From: an uncultured Saprospiraceae bacterium
Lineage (GTDB): Bacteria > Bacteroidota > Bacteroidia > Chitinophagales > Saprospiraceae
Assembly (NCBI GenBank): GCA_937995755.1
Contig: CALKJD010000115.1
Coordinates: 1-64,000 of the forward strand
Direction of reading: 5' to 3'
Length of the DNA stretch: 64,000 nt
Position numbers and translations under genes: made by a program. The notes beneath the pieces are model-generated. The model searched no databases and was not told the DNA's origin. It saw only the letters and a list, made by a program, of their open reading frames with translations. Shown here piece by piece: positions 45,170 through 55,300 of this stretch (positions are counted from its first letter, which is position 1; the number at the start of each line of letters is the position of its first letter).

Positions 45170-46285
45170 TTAATTTCTTCTTGACCAGAATGTACTAGAA
45201 GACCATCTTTTTTCTTGTTGGTAATAGTTTTTTTTAGTTTGCAGATATTGCATAAAATGATTTTGAAGATCTTTTTGGTATTGGACAGATGTGAGGTTAC
45301 TATTTACTTTTAGTTGGGTGGAGACAAGATTTGCAGCATGGCAGCCAGAAGTCATAGCAAAGCCGATTCCCATAGATGAGATAGGATCAAATGATACTGC
45401 AGCATCACCGATGGCGATGAAATTTGCTTTTTGTGAGGTATTAGTAATTTTAGATCCAGCATCACGAACATATAATTTGGGCGATTTTGAAATCATTCCA
45501 GAGACGATATGTTTGAGGTGTTTAGTTTCTGCTAATGCAGTATTCCAGTTGGCAGTTTCGCTTAGTTTATGCTCTGATATTATATCTGCATCAGTAAAAA
45601 GGGTGACAGCGATAGTGTTGTTGGGTAATTGGCTTGTGTACCACCAACCGTATTCGATAGTTTCTATTATTTGCCGATGAGGTATTTTTTGATTGGTATT
45701 GGCTTGAAGAAAAGTGCCAACACCAATTAGCTTATCTATTGTGGTGGTGGGAATTCCTACTTGACGACACACATTACTTTTTCTCCCTGTAGCATCTATA
45801 AGGTATTTGCAATTGATATTTATTTCACCATGCTCTGTATGGGTAGCTTTAATAGACCAATGGTTATCATCTGTTTGTTCATAGTTTTTACAACTCATTC
45901 TCGGTACCACTTTTCCTCCAAGATCTACGACTTTTTTTAATAGCATAAAGTCGAATTCTTGTCTATCCAATTGATAACTCTCATTTTCTGTTGTAAATAT
46001 AGAATCGTTACGAGAGGGTAGATCAGAGCCCCAATAGGAGGTACTGCTGTAACTAGGTACAGTGCATTGATCTATTACTTCTTTTCTATCTAATTTGAGG
46101 TAATCAGTCAAGTCTAATACACTGGCCGAAACATGTTCTCCCACTTTAGTAGTACTCAGATTTGATTTCTCTACAATGGTGACAGATAGGTCTGAGTATA
46201 ATAATAAACTTATCGCGGCGGAAGTCCCAGAAGGACCTCCGCCGACGATAAGTACGTCTGTGTTTATATGCATAGGATGAGTCAT
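45170..46285 (-). CDS. LodB-like FAD-dependent oxidoreductase
   Basis: 371 residues, no signal peptide. FAD-binding motif VLIVGGGPSGTSAAISLL (about 9-26), GG motif near YLIDATGRKSNVCRQVG, and GDAAVSFDPISSMGIGFAM (about 293-311) place it in the halogenase/GoxB-LodB flavoprotein group. In Marinomonas, LodB is needed to make the cysteine tryptophylquinone of LodA. The gene starts 9 bases after the stop of the LodA-like gene, so the pair is an operon. Expected role: hydroxylation of the LodA tryptophan during cofactor formation (known for the family, inferred here). Confidence 0.9.
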   Translation of the reverse strand: MTHPMHINTDVLIVGGGPSGTSAAISLLLYSDLSVTIVEKSNLSTTKVGEHVSASVLDLTDYLKLDRKEVIDQCTVPSYSSTSYWGSDLPSRNDSIFTTENESYQLDRQEFDFMLLKKVVDLGGKVVPRMSCKNYEQTDDNHWSIKATHTEHGEININCKYLIDATGRKSNVCRQVGIPTTTIDKLIGVGTFLQANTNQKIPHRQIIETIEYGWWYTSQLPNNTIAVTLFTDADIISEHKLSETANWNTALAETKHLKHIVSGMISKSPKLYVRDAGSKITNTSQKANFIAIGDAAVSFDPISSMGIGFAMTSGCHAANLVSTQLKVNSNLTSVQYQKDLQNHFMQYLQTKKNYYQQEKRWSSSTFWSRRN

Positions 46286-46294
46286 TGAATTTTG

Positions 46295-48337
46295 CTATCG
46301 TCTACGTGTTCCAGATTTTGGTAGGGGTAACCCATCTTTATGCACGGAGATTGGCTTGAATGCTCTTTCCTCTAAGTAATTTAACATCAATTTTGCTTTC
46401 GATCCTTTCTCTTTTATATTATCACTATTTTTCTCTATAAAGAATACAGGGATTAGCGTTTCGGCATCATCAGTATTTCCACTAATCTGACTTACGGGTA
46501 CATCGTCATAAGTAAATAATGCATTGTTACGTTCTGTCTCGGAGAAATAGGGGAATCCTACAGAACCAGAATTACTATCTCGGATAAATGCTAATGCTGA
46601 CCAATGCTCAACCATCTGTACAAAACTATTGATACCTCGAGCATAATTCATTTGTTGGCCAGCAGGCATATAATTTTGTGATTGTCCTTCTGCAGTTAAT
46701 TCACCAGTAAGTACATCCCAAGGACTTTGTGGTGGCCACCAATAACTATAGTAAGTTGGAGTTACGGGTGTTGGGTTATCGCCATTCGTTTTATTCGCGT
46801 TAGGATCTGTAAAGTTGATGTATTGGATGGTACATTGGAAGAAATCTGCTTGCCAAGGACAGGCCATACGTTTGGTAAGATCTCCTGGTTCACAGCCACC
46901 ACCTTCGCATTCATCTCTTGATGGAGTCAGTCCAGTACTATTATAACCTCCCATTCCTTTCTGATCAGATATCACGAAAGGTGCAGAATATATATTTGGA
47001 TTTTGTACACTCCAGGTTACTTCTATTCCTGGACACATTGGTAACCCAACACAATTACCAACAGCAGCTTGATCCATCTCACTGATAGGATATGGTGTAT
47101 AGTTAGGATCGTTATCAAATAACCCTTTGGCCCATTGTCCTAGTAAGAAATATTGTGTTTCATCGAGACTTAAAAATTTCACTATGATATCGTTGCTCAC
47201 AGAATTACTTCCAGAGTTAAGTGGCATCATTGGAAATTTGTCAGCACCATTTTCTAGCATAAGTTGACCTTGCGGTTGACCTGCTTGATCTGTTGATTTA
47301 TCATTGGGTTGACGGAAGTAGGAAAAGTAGCTCTGACGATTAGCTAAGTTACTCTCACTATTGTCTCCAAAGTCAAAAATGTTTGAAGCAAATGCAGCCA
47401 TAGATTGCACATTAGCGACCCATTGATATCTACCGATACGATTGATAATAGGTAATATATCTCTCTGATAGTTTGCTCTATAGTCAGGGTTGAAGTTACC
47501 TCCCAAACACATATCTTCAACAAGTTCAAAATTCCTAATGGCAATATCAAACATGGAATCACTGAGGTTAGATATATTCACTATTTCTGGTGCGAAATCT
47601 GGGGATCCTACAATACACCAAGCTTGTAGATTTGCAGTAGGTGTACCATCGTTAAATGTAATGGTACAATATACAGGTCCATCAGAAATGTCATCATGCC
47701 ATGTGTTAGATCCTCCGTAACTTGTAAGGGGTTCGTTGCCACCTGCATTACCATACCCACCAAGTACTACGAGTCTTCCTTTGCTGTCTGTAACTATAGT
47801 CCCCAAAGTTTTGATAGGACTTCCATTAGTCACAGAAGGTGAAGGAAAGCTTACAGGATAATTGTTATGTACGGTATTGTCAAATTCTGCACGTTTACAT
47901 GCCTCATTTAAAGTTCGTGGTCCTGGATCTATAATAAGTGCTTGCCTATCTGATTCGTCAGTTACATTAGCATTTCTTAGAGGGACTTTTTGATTGGTAT
48001 AACTATTCTGCTCACCATATAGCAAGTTGCCACTTAGCTCGCTGTAATTATACCATGCAGCTTTTTTATTAGCTAGATGAACAGTCCACTCTATAGAATC
48101 GACGTTAGAAGAATCTAAAGTAATCTCCTTGTTCGATTCATCATAGATTTTGAAAGGTTGTCCTTGTCGACGCACTCTTCCAGCACTATCTTTAAAGTTT
48201 TGAATAGGGCCTAGTTGATTGCCAAATTCATCTGATTCATATGGCAAACCACCTATACTATCAGGGGAAAGGCAAAATTGTCCAGGACTGTTTCCAAGTC
48301 TTGCGACACCTATTGAGGGTTTGATTGAAAAACTCAT
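46295..48337 (-). CDS. LodA-like cysteine-tryptophylquinone amino-acid oxidase
   Basis: 680 residues, no signal peptide. The opening IKPSIGVARLGNSPGQF matches LodA/GoxA proteins, as does MCPGIEVTWSVQNPNIYSAP (about 434-453). The cofactor cysteine is probably C502 in PWQADFFQC, with Asp498 four residues before it, the spacing known for LodA. The partner tryptophan is W533 or W534 in YSYWWPPQSPW, about 31 residues later (65 in LodA). Such enzymes oxidatively deaminate an amino acid (lysine for LodA, glycine for GoxA) and release hydrogen peroxide; several act as antibacterials when secreted. The substrate is not readable here. Divergent from the proline-iminopeptidase-like gene. Confidence 0.9.
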   Translation of the reverse strand: MSFSIKPSIGVARLGNSPGQFCLSPDSIGGLPYESDEFGNQLGPIQNFKDSAGRVRRQGQPFKIYDESNKEITLDSSNVDSIEWTVHLANKKAAWYNYSELSGNLLYGEQNSYTNQKVPLRNANVTDESDRQALIIDPGPRTLNEACKRAEFDNTVHNNYPVSFPSPSVTNGSPIKTLGTIVTDSKGRLVVLGGYGNAGGNEPLTSYGGSNTWHDDISDGPVYCTITFNDGTPTANLQAWCIVGSPDFAPEIVNISNLSDSMFDIAIRNFELVEDMCLGGNFNPDYRANYQRDILPIINRIGRYQWVANVQSMAAFASNIFDFGDNSESNLANRQSYFSYFRQPNDKSTDQAGQPQGQLMLENGADKFPMMPLNSGSNSVSNDIIVKFLSLDETQYFLLGQWAKGLFDNDPNYTPYPISEMDQAAVGNCVGLPMCPGIEVTWSVQNPNIYSAPFVISDQKGMGGYNSTGLTPSRDECEGGGCEPGDLTKRMACPWQADFFQCTIQYINFTDPNANKTNGDNPTPVTPTYYSYWWPPQSPWDVLTGELTAEGQSQNYMPAGQQMNYARGINSFVQMVEHWSALAFIRDSNSGSVGFPYFSETERNNALFTYDDVPVSQISGNTDDAETLIPVFFIEKNSDNIKEKGSKAKLMLNYLEERAFKPISVHKDGLPLPKSGTRRR

Positions 48338-48545
48338 GTACTTATATTTTTGAGGTTATATAAATCTAGAGCAAGGGCTATCTTGCCTCGCTGAAAAATG
48401 AAAGCATCAAGAAGTAAAAGGGGGGAAGCACTAAGACAATAAATATTATCTAATGCTTTATGTAAAGATGAACGTAAAGATTATTTATATTGAGAGTAGA
48501 AATACGTAAACGTAACTAAGTACTCTTACTAAATATCACAGATCG

Positions 48546-49601
48546 ATGAAAAAACTGATTTCAATATTTGCAACGCTGCTAATCGTTTTTGTAATGGTTT
48601 CTTGTCAGTCCAATGATCAATCTGTTCAGCATCCATGCATGGCTCAAGACTATATATCTAGCGATGGATTATCAGATCAATCTATGGGGGGAATAAAGAT
48701 GATCCCCATAGATACACCAAAAGGTAATTTTAAGGTATGGACTAAAAGAATTGGTAATAGTCAGACGATGAAAGTATTATTGTTGCATGGTGGTCCTGGT
48801 ATGACTCATGAGATATACGAAAGCTTCGAAGGTTATTTTCCACAAGCTAATATCGAGTTTTATTATTACGATCAATTGGGATCTTATTATAGTGATCAGC
48901 CAGAAGATCTAAGTCTTTGGAATCTAGAAAGATTTGTAGAAGAAGTAGAACAGGTGAGGGTGGCCCTAGACCTCAATGATGACAACTTTTATCTCTATGG
49001 ACAATCTTGGGGTGGGATATTAGCGATGCAGTATGCTCTTAAATATCAAGATAATATAAAAGGACTGATTATATCTAATATGGTTTCTTCGATTCCTGAT
49101 TATATGAAATACTCTGATGAAGTATTGGCTCCCCAATTACCAAAGGAGGTGTATGAGGAAATAATGAAATACGAAGATGCCGAAGATTATAGTAATCAAC
49201 GATATCTGGATCTAGTCACGGAGCATTACTATACAAAACATATTATACGAATGCCACAGAGTGAATGGCCTGATCCAGTGCAAAGAGGATTTAAACATCT
49301 CAATCCGGATGTATATGTAACAATGCAAGGGCCAAGCGAATTTGGAATCAAAGGTGACGCAACGCTCAAAGGTTGGGATGTAAAAGCAGAACTACCTAGT
49401 ATAAAAGTACCGACATTAACCATAGGGGCAGAATACGATACGATGGATCCTAAACATATGGAATGGATATCTGAGACGGTACAGAATGGAAGATATTTGT
49501 ATTGTCCTAATGGTAGTCATTTATCTCAGTTTGATGATCAAGAGCATTTCTTTCCAGGCTTAATTAAGTTTATCAAGGATGTAGATAATAATCAGTTTTA
49601 G
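48546..49601 (+). CDS. proline iminopeptidase-like alpha/beta-hydrolase lipoprotein
   Basis: 351 residues. Signal peptide with lipobox (VFVMVSC). Hydrolase motifs: oxyanion HGGPG (about 81), nucleophile GQSWGG (about 152-157), acid in EYDTMD (about 297), and His in NGSHLSQFD (about 323). The YYDQLGS segment (about 110) and HGGPGM pattern fit the S33 proline iminopeptidase family. It should remove N-terminal Pro or hydrophobic residues from peptides at the membrane surface. It faces away from the LodA-like gene. Confidence 0.88.
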   Translation: MKKLISIFATLLIVFVMVSCQSNDQSVQHPCMAQDYISSDGLSDQSMGGIKMIPIDTPKGNFKVWTKRIGNSQTMKVLLLHGGPGMTHEIYESFEGYFPQANIEFYYYDQLGSYYSDQPEDLSLWNLERFVEEVEQVRVALDLNDDNFYLYGQSWGGILAMQYALKYQDNIKGLIISNMVSSIPDYMKYSDEVLAPQLPKEVYEEIMKYEDAEDYSNQRYLDLVTEHYYTKHIIRMPQSEWPDPVQRGFKHLNPDVYVTMQGPSEFGIKGDATLKGWDVKAELPSIKVPTLTIGAEYDTMDPKHMEWISETVQNGRYLYCPNGSHLSQFDDQEHFFPGLIKFIKDVDNNQF

Positions 49602-49616
49602 AAAATAGGATGCACT

Positions 49617-50303
49617 TTATCTTGTCATCATCACAAGGGCTCCAATCGCGGTCATCACGAGAATAAATTTTCTAAACTGGTGCTCTTTAAATTTATCGAC
49701 GACTTTCAATCCAATATAGAATCCTATAAATATGCCAGGAATCAATGTTAAATCAATGGCAAGAGTGTTACTGTCTATTGTCTTCCAACTCCATATATGG
49801 AAAGGTAGTTTGAAAATATTAATGAAGAAAAATAACCATGCAGCCGTACCGATAAATTCGACTTTTGGTATTCTACTGGCGAGAAAAAAGATATTTGAAA
49901 ATGCACCTGCTAGGTTGCCAATCATAGTAGTGAAACCTGCTGCAAATCCCATTGATCCAGCAAACCACCAAGTATCAGGTATATTGCTTTTGTCATACCT
50001 TTCCCAGGCAAACATGATCACGACACTAATTAAAATAATTGCGGCCATTCCTTTTTTAAAAATTTCTTCAGGCATCTCTTTGCCGACAATCGCGCCAACA
50101 ATTACGCCTGTCACCATCCATGGCAAAAATCTCCATAAATAATCCCAACGTACTGATCGACGATAATATATTACCGCGATAATATCAGCAGTAATAAGCA
50201 TAGGTAATAGTATGCCTGTAGAAGCTTTAGCTTCGTATACAAGTGCCATCAGAGTGACTACTAAGATTCCCATACCCTTGAGCCCAGCCTTAGACATGCC
50301 CAA
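49617..50303 (-). CDS. TauE/SafE-family permease (start uncertain)
   Basis: 228 residues from the TTG at 50303, multi-pass (LGMSKAGLKGMG, then WFAGSMGFAAGFTTMIGNLAGAFSNIFFL near the middle). The family exports sulfite or organosulfonates. The open frame continues 5' to 50351 with INYFIALSAACIL, an obvious first helix, but contains no ATG, GTG or TTG upstream of 50303. The natural start position would be the ATC at 50337-50339, two bases after the upstream stop; see findings. The previous gene ends at 50342, so the two are tightly linked. Confidence 0.82.
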   Translation of the reverse strand: MGMSKAGLKGMGILVVTLMALVYEAKASTGILLPMLITADIIAVIYYRRSVRWDYLWRFLPWMVTGVIVGAIVGKEMPEEIFKKGMAAIILISVVIMFAWERYDKSNIPDTWWFAGSMGFAAGFTTMIGNLAGAFSNIFFLASRIPKVEFIGTAAWLFFFINIFKLPFHIWSWKTIDSNTLAIDLTLIPGIFIGFYIGLKVVDKFKEHQFRKFILVMTAIGALVMMTR

Positions 50304-50341
50304 GATGCACGCTGCAGATAATGCTATAAAATAGTTGATAG

Positions 50342-51088
50342 TTAAATGGATTTATGATTAGGAATTAAGGTCCTGATAATGGTGAGTACTATCGCTGCAA
50401 AACAAGTAAGGGCAGTCCACTGGATAGATGGAATAAGGTCCCAATGTCTAAGAGATATAGCAAGTAATGCCCAAGCTCCAACAGCTCCGTAAGCTTTTAC
50501 ACCTTTCCATCTAACGACATAAATATTGATGACTGTAGCAACTATGATCATTAGAAGTGTCCAGTTAATTTCGCTTAATAAGGGATGCCAATCTGATCGA
50601 CTAAGATGTGCTGATATGTTAGCTATGATAGCTACAGATATCCATCCTGAATATATAGCTATAGGAAATCTGACCAACCAGCGATGAACAGGTAATTGTA
50701 TCACTTGATGGAGAGTATATAACAGAGCTATTAGTATACTTATCATAATGAGAACGCTCAATCCAGTTAGCTCTGATAGCCAAGCCCATGTCCATACTCC
50801 AGTACCAATGTAGGCCACTAATAAGCTCCAACCTATTTTGGGAATCCATTTATTTTCTTTGTTGTCTGTCCATACTGTCTTCAGCATATATCCACTCAGC
50901 GCAATAAGGCTTAAAAAGATAAGTCCCCAAATAGAAAAGGCATAACCGGCAGGTGTAAATAGATTGCCAAATTTATCACTCATGCTACCTACATCATTAC
51001 CATTGTAGCCGTAAGCCGCAGTATAGTAATTCCAGTAAATAACGATTACAATTGCAATTAGATTTAATATGGATATCAACTTACTCAT
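50342..51088 (-). CDS. TspO/tryptophan-rich sensory-like membrane protein
   Basis: 248 residues, about seven or eight helices. FTPAGYAFSIWGLIF (about 45-59), TGVWTWAWLSELTG (about 96) and the overall Trp-rich composition resemble the TspO/MBR-related proteins of Bacteroidota, which are larger than the five-helix TspO. Ligand unknown. Immediately upstream of, and nearly overlapping, the TauE-like gene. Confidence 0.75.
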   Translation of the reverse strand: MSKLISILNLIAIVIVIYWNYYTAAYGYNGNDVGSMSDKFGNLFTPAGYAFSIWGLIFLSLIALSGYMLKTVWTDNKENKWIPKIGWSLLVAYIGTGVWTWAWLSELTGLSVLIMISILIALLYTLHQVIQLPVHRWLVRFPIAIYSGWISVAIIANISAHLSRSDWHPLLSEINWTLLMIIVATVINIYVVRWKGVKAYGAVGAWALLAISLRHWDLIPSIQWTALTCFAAIVLTIIRTLIPNHKSI

Positions 51089-51135
51089 AATTCATTGTTT
51101 TTAATATACAAAATTGGTCTTGGGCCTATTAGATT

Positions 51136-51699
51136 TTAAACTACGATAAGTTTATAATTACTTAATAAGCCTATCAACTCGGACTGAGATATTTTCATTT
51201 TAAGTATTTGGTTGTCTCTGGGATTAATTCTTATCTCAGTAGATTCTCTTAGGTCAGCACCTATTAGGTTAGTATCGTGGAAAAGGGCACCAGTGAGCGT
51301 GCAGTTTGTCATTTCTATCTTCTGTAAATTTGCTTCTGCAAAGTCAACATCCTTAAGACTACATGCCATCAAGTTACATTTTCTTAAATCAACCTTAGTA
51401 AATATACAATAGTCTAATACACTACTAGTCATCTCCATAGCTAATCCAAAATGGTTGCAAGTATCAAATCGTAGACCTATCATTTTACAAGAAGCAAATC
51501 GTACATTTCTGAATGCAGTACCGTGTATATCGCAATTGCTAAGATCGCATTCTTCAAAAGTACAATCTATAAATTTGGATTCTCCCATTTTAAGAGACTC
51601 CATATTGCAGTTTCTAAAAGTGCAGGATTCGTAAGTAGCCATTTCAAATATACCATTGTACGTTTGGTCGACATATTGTATTTCATAGTACTCTTCCAT
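51136..51699 (-). CDS. pentapeptide-repeat protein
   Basis: 187 residues. Repeats of the A(D/N)LxX type run from about 20 to 145: YESCTFRNCNMESLKMGESK, FEECDLSNCDIHGTAF, VDLRKCNLMACSLKDVDFA, EANLQKIEMTNCTLTGALFH, TNLIGADLRES. This forms a right-handed quadrilateral helix. A QnrB/McbG-like role in gyrase protection is possible for such proteins but is not supported specifically here. Divergent from the small lipoprotein gene. Confidence 0.88.
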   Translation of the reverse strand: MEEYYEIQYVDQTYNGIFEMATYESCTFRNCNMESLKMGESKFIDCTFEECDLSNCDIHGTAFRNVRFASCKMIGLRFDTCNHFGLAMEMTSSVLDYCIFTKVDLRKCNLMACSLKDVDFAEANLQKIEMTNCTLTGALFHDTNLIGADLRESTEIRINPRDNQILKMKISQSELIGLLSNYKLIVV

Positions 51700-51765
51700 T
51701 TTCTAAGTATGCTTTTTTCTTGTATCGTAATATATAGATTATTCTTATTTAAAGACGAATTCCCT

Positions 51766-51773
51766 TACGTTTG
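51766..51773 (+). promoter_or_regulatory. TAnnTTTG promoter-like box before the 51805 lipoprotein
   Basis: TACGTTTG fits the -7 consensus, 32 bases before the ATG. No convincing -33 element is seen. Confidence 0.4.
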
Positions 51774-51804
51774 TGAAAACTACTAAAATATAACTTACCA
51801 AATC

Positions 51805-52179
51805 ATGAGAAATTCATTATTGATGATTACCATTTCTATTAGTGTATTACTTGGATTGTCTTGTAAATCCAACAAGTATATGGAAAAGGAGGTCAATTAT
51901 ATATTGCAACTCAAAAGTGCAAAAGCCGCTCATTCATTGGATAGAGACTATGAAAGCTATAAAATCTCTAATGTCAAGCGCTTGAGTAAGAGTAAATATG
52001 AGTATCGTGCTACATTCGTCTGTGGTGAGAAGGGCTGTGAGGCATTGGAGTTGCAACTTTCATCAGATGAATCGGTTGTCAACTATACGCTAATGGATAA
52101 TACGATAGGTCCTGTGGAGGCATCAAAAGGTTCCAAAGCACATAGAACAGGTCCAATCGGGTCTCAAGGCGGACAATAG
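51805..52179 (+). CDS. small lipoprotein of unknown function
   Basis: 124 residues with a lipobox (LGLSC) after MRNSLLMITISISVL. The mature part is short, with one Cys pair (CGEKGC), a repeat of basic residues and a Gly-rich end (HRTGPIGSQGGQ). No domain is recognised. Confidence 0.65.
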   Translation: MRNSLLMITISISVLLGLSCKSNKYMEKEVNYILQLKSAKAAHSLDRDYESYKISNVKRLSKSKYEYRATFVCGEKGCEALELQLSSDESVVNYTLMDNTIGPVEASKGSKAHRTGPIGSQGGQ

Positions 52180-52348
52180 TTTTATAAAATGTCTATTTAA
52201 ATAGCAGTATGATAAGGGAATTTGATTTCTTAATCGACTATTATGTAGAAGAGAATTTTAAAATTCATTAGGCATTACATTATAGCGATAAATAAAGATT
52301 CAATTCCGATTAACGATAAAGCCATTTAGAAAATAATTAAACATAAAT

Positions 52349-55300
52349 ATGCAAAAGATTACACTCATTATTATTGGACTTGGTCTGTGTTTAGGATTGT
52401 CAGCCCAACAAGTTACATCAAAGAAAGTCGAAGGGGTGTCGGTTTCTACTAGTACAGTAAAGCTTATGGGCAAGTCCCAGCCGATTAGAAATTTGACGAG
52501 CAAGAACGCTATGTCTAAGGAGAAGAAAGACATTCTCAAGAAAGAAAGAATAACTCCAGATAACTTTAAAGGTAGAAGAGGTTCGAGTATGGCGAAAAAT
52601 GCCGCAAAAGAACATCAAGGAGTAGATCTATTAAGGCAGATGGATTTTGGGGCGAACAAAAAAAAGGTAGCCGCCGAAATATTAGTAAATATTGATGGAG
52701 TAGGAAATGGATCTCCATTGGATCCTACAGGAGATGTAAGTAATAGCCACTACGTACAAGCGGTCAATGCAACAATAGTTGCGGTATACGATCTAGAAGG
52801 TAACTTAGTAGAGCAATTTCAAATGCAAACATTGTGGTCAGAATTTAATGCACAATCTATGGGTGATCCTATCATTTTGTTTGACGAAGTAGCTAATCAG
52901 TGGTTTATTACGGAGTTTACAGACCCTGCAAATTTATTGATTGCAGTAAGTGAGACTGATGATCCATTGGGTAGTTATTATGCATATACATTTTCTACGC
53001 CTAACTTCCCTGATTATCCGAAGTATGCCATTACACCTAAGTCTCTAGTTGTTACTTCTAACGAAGAAGGTGCAGGAGTGTTACATCAGTACTTTATAGA
53101 AAGAGAAGCATTGCTAGCTGGGGAAGATGATGTAATCATGCAGAGAGTTGAAATAGAAGGAAGTCCAAATGCTGAGCAGAACTTTATAGTTTCGACACCG
53201 GCGGATTGGAATGGTACTAATCTTCCATATGATGATAGACCTATAGCACTAAAGCTGAATGATAGCTCTTGGGCAGATGGTCCAGAGGAAGATCAGATTG
53301 AGCTTTACTCTTTTGATATTGATTATGAAGACCAGAACAATACTCAGGTGACTCAGACAAGTATTGTAGTTTCTCCTTATGATGCATATCCTTGTTCTTC
53401 AAGTGGATTTGGATTTGCATGTGTGCCGCAGAGCGGTGGTGGTGGACTTGATGCCATTCCTGAAGTGATAATGAATGTTCCTCATCAGAGAAATTTCGGT
53501 ACGCATGAATCATTGGTATTTAACTTTGTTACTGATGTGACTGATGGAGATAACCTATCAGGAATCAGATGGATGGAACTAAGACGTACTTCAGCGGATG
53601 AAGAGTGGTACTTATATCAAGAAGGTACGTTTGCGCCAGACGACGGTAAGGATCGATTTATGGGATCTATAGCAATTGATAAAAATGGTAACATTGGTCT
53701 CGGTTATAATATCTCAAGTGAAGATGATTTTGTTGGAGTGAGATTAACAGGAAGATTTGCAACGGATACTTTAGGTCTTATGACTGTTGAAGAATATGAG
53801 CCTGTTGCTGGACTAGGTACTATCCAAAGTGGAGGTAGATTTGGTGATTATTCACAAATGAGTGTATCGCCTGATGGTGGTACATTTTGGTTTACTACGG
53901 AGTATGCTGGCGACGGCAATTTTGTGACAGAATCGAGAATTGTGTCATTCAAACTAGCAAAAGATTCTTTTGACCTTGCGGTAACATCTATTATCGAACC
54001 AACGACATCGTCGCAGTTGACAGATAGTGAACTAGTGACTGCCAGGATAACGAATACAGGTGTAAATGTTATTTCTTCTTATATCGCTACATTGATGATT
54101 AACGATGTAGAAATTGAATCAAAAAGTATCAATGATGCATTAGGCGAGGCTGAAAACATAGAAGTACAATTTGATACTCCTATTGATATGTCTAGTTTAG
54201 GAGACTACAATATCACAGTTGCGGTATCTACTGAAATAGATTTCAATCCTCTAAATGATACTCTAAGAACGCGTGTTTCTCAATTGCCAGCATTAGAAGC
54301 TGCTCTGACTGCTACGGCAGAAACAGGGATATGTGCAGAAGAAATAGGATCAGTAGTAACGATAGAAAACATTGGAGATTTTGACATCACCTCAGCTGTG
54401 ATCAATGTCAACATCAATGGCGTAGATGTAGATCAAATTGTTTTTACAGGATCTATCGAGACTGGTGCGACTTCTACTTTGGAACAGTTATTATCTACAG
54501 GCTTAGAAACAGGAGAGAATACGGTGGTTTTTTCATTAATTGAAATCAATGCTGAAACTTCAGATTTTAATCCTGTTAATAACTCTGCTACTGTGGTCAC
54601 AACGTTATTAGATGATTCTAACTTTCTTACGCTTGTATTCAATGCCGATAACTATGCGGATGAAATTTCTTGGATCCTCACTAATACCACATCAGGTAAT
54701 GTAATCAGTGAAGGAGAATTAGTAACTAATAATGGAACTTATAGAGAAGATATTTGTGTACCTGAGGGCGATTGCTTCACGCTAGAGGTAATTGATTCAT
54801 ATGGTGATGGTATGTGCTGTCAATTTGGGTCGGGTAACTTTAGTGTGCTCAATATGGATGGAGAATTACTTCTTTATAATGATGGAGACTTTAATGACGG
54901 TACAATAGAGTCGTTTTGTCAAGACCCAATATTATGTTTATTAACAGCCGTGATTACAACGTCTGACGCATCCGGAGATGGTGTTTCTGATGGAACGATC
55001 ATTATAGATGCGAGTAACGCAATAGCGCCGTATACTTATAGTATTAATGGTAATTCAGCACAGGAAAGCTCAATATTTACTAATCTCGTTTCTGGTGATT
55101 ATGATGTGAGAGTTATCGATGCATCTGAAGCTTGTATTTATGAAGAGACAGTAACAGTAGGTACCATGACTAGTGTTGTCGATATCGATGGAGTAGCAGT
55201 AGAGCTTACTGTAATTCCTAATCCTACGGATGGAGTATTCAAATTGAAATTAGATAATCTACCTTCATCTGATAAGTTTATCAATGTTGAAATTATTGAT

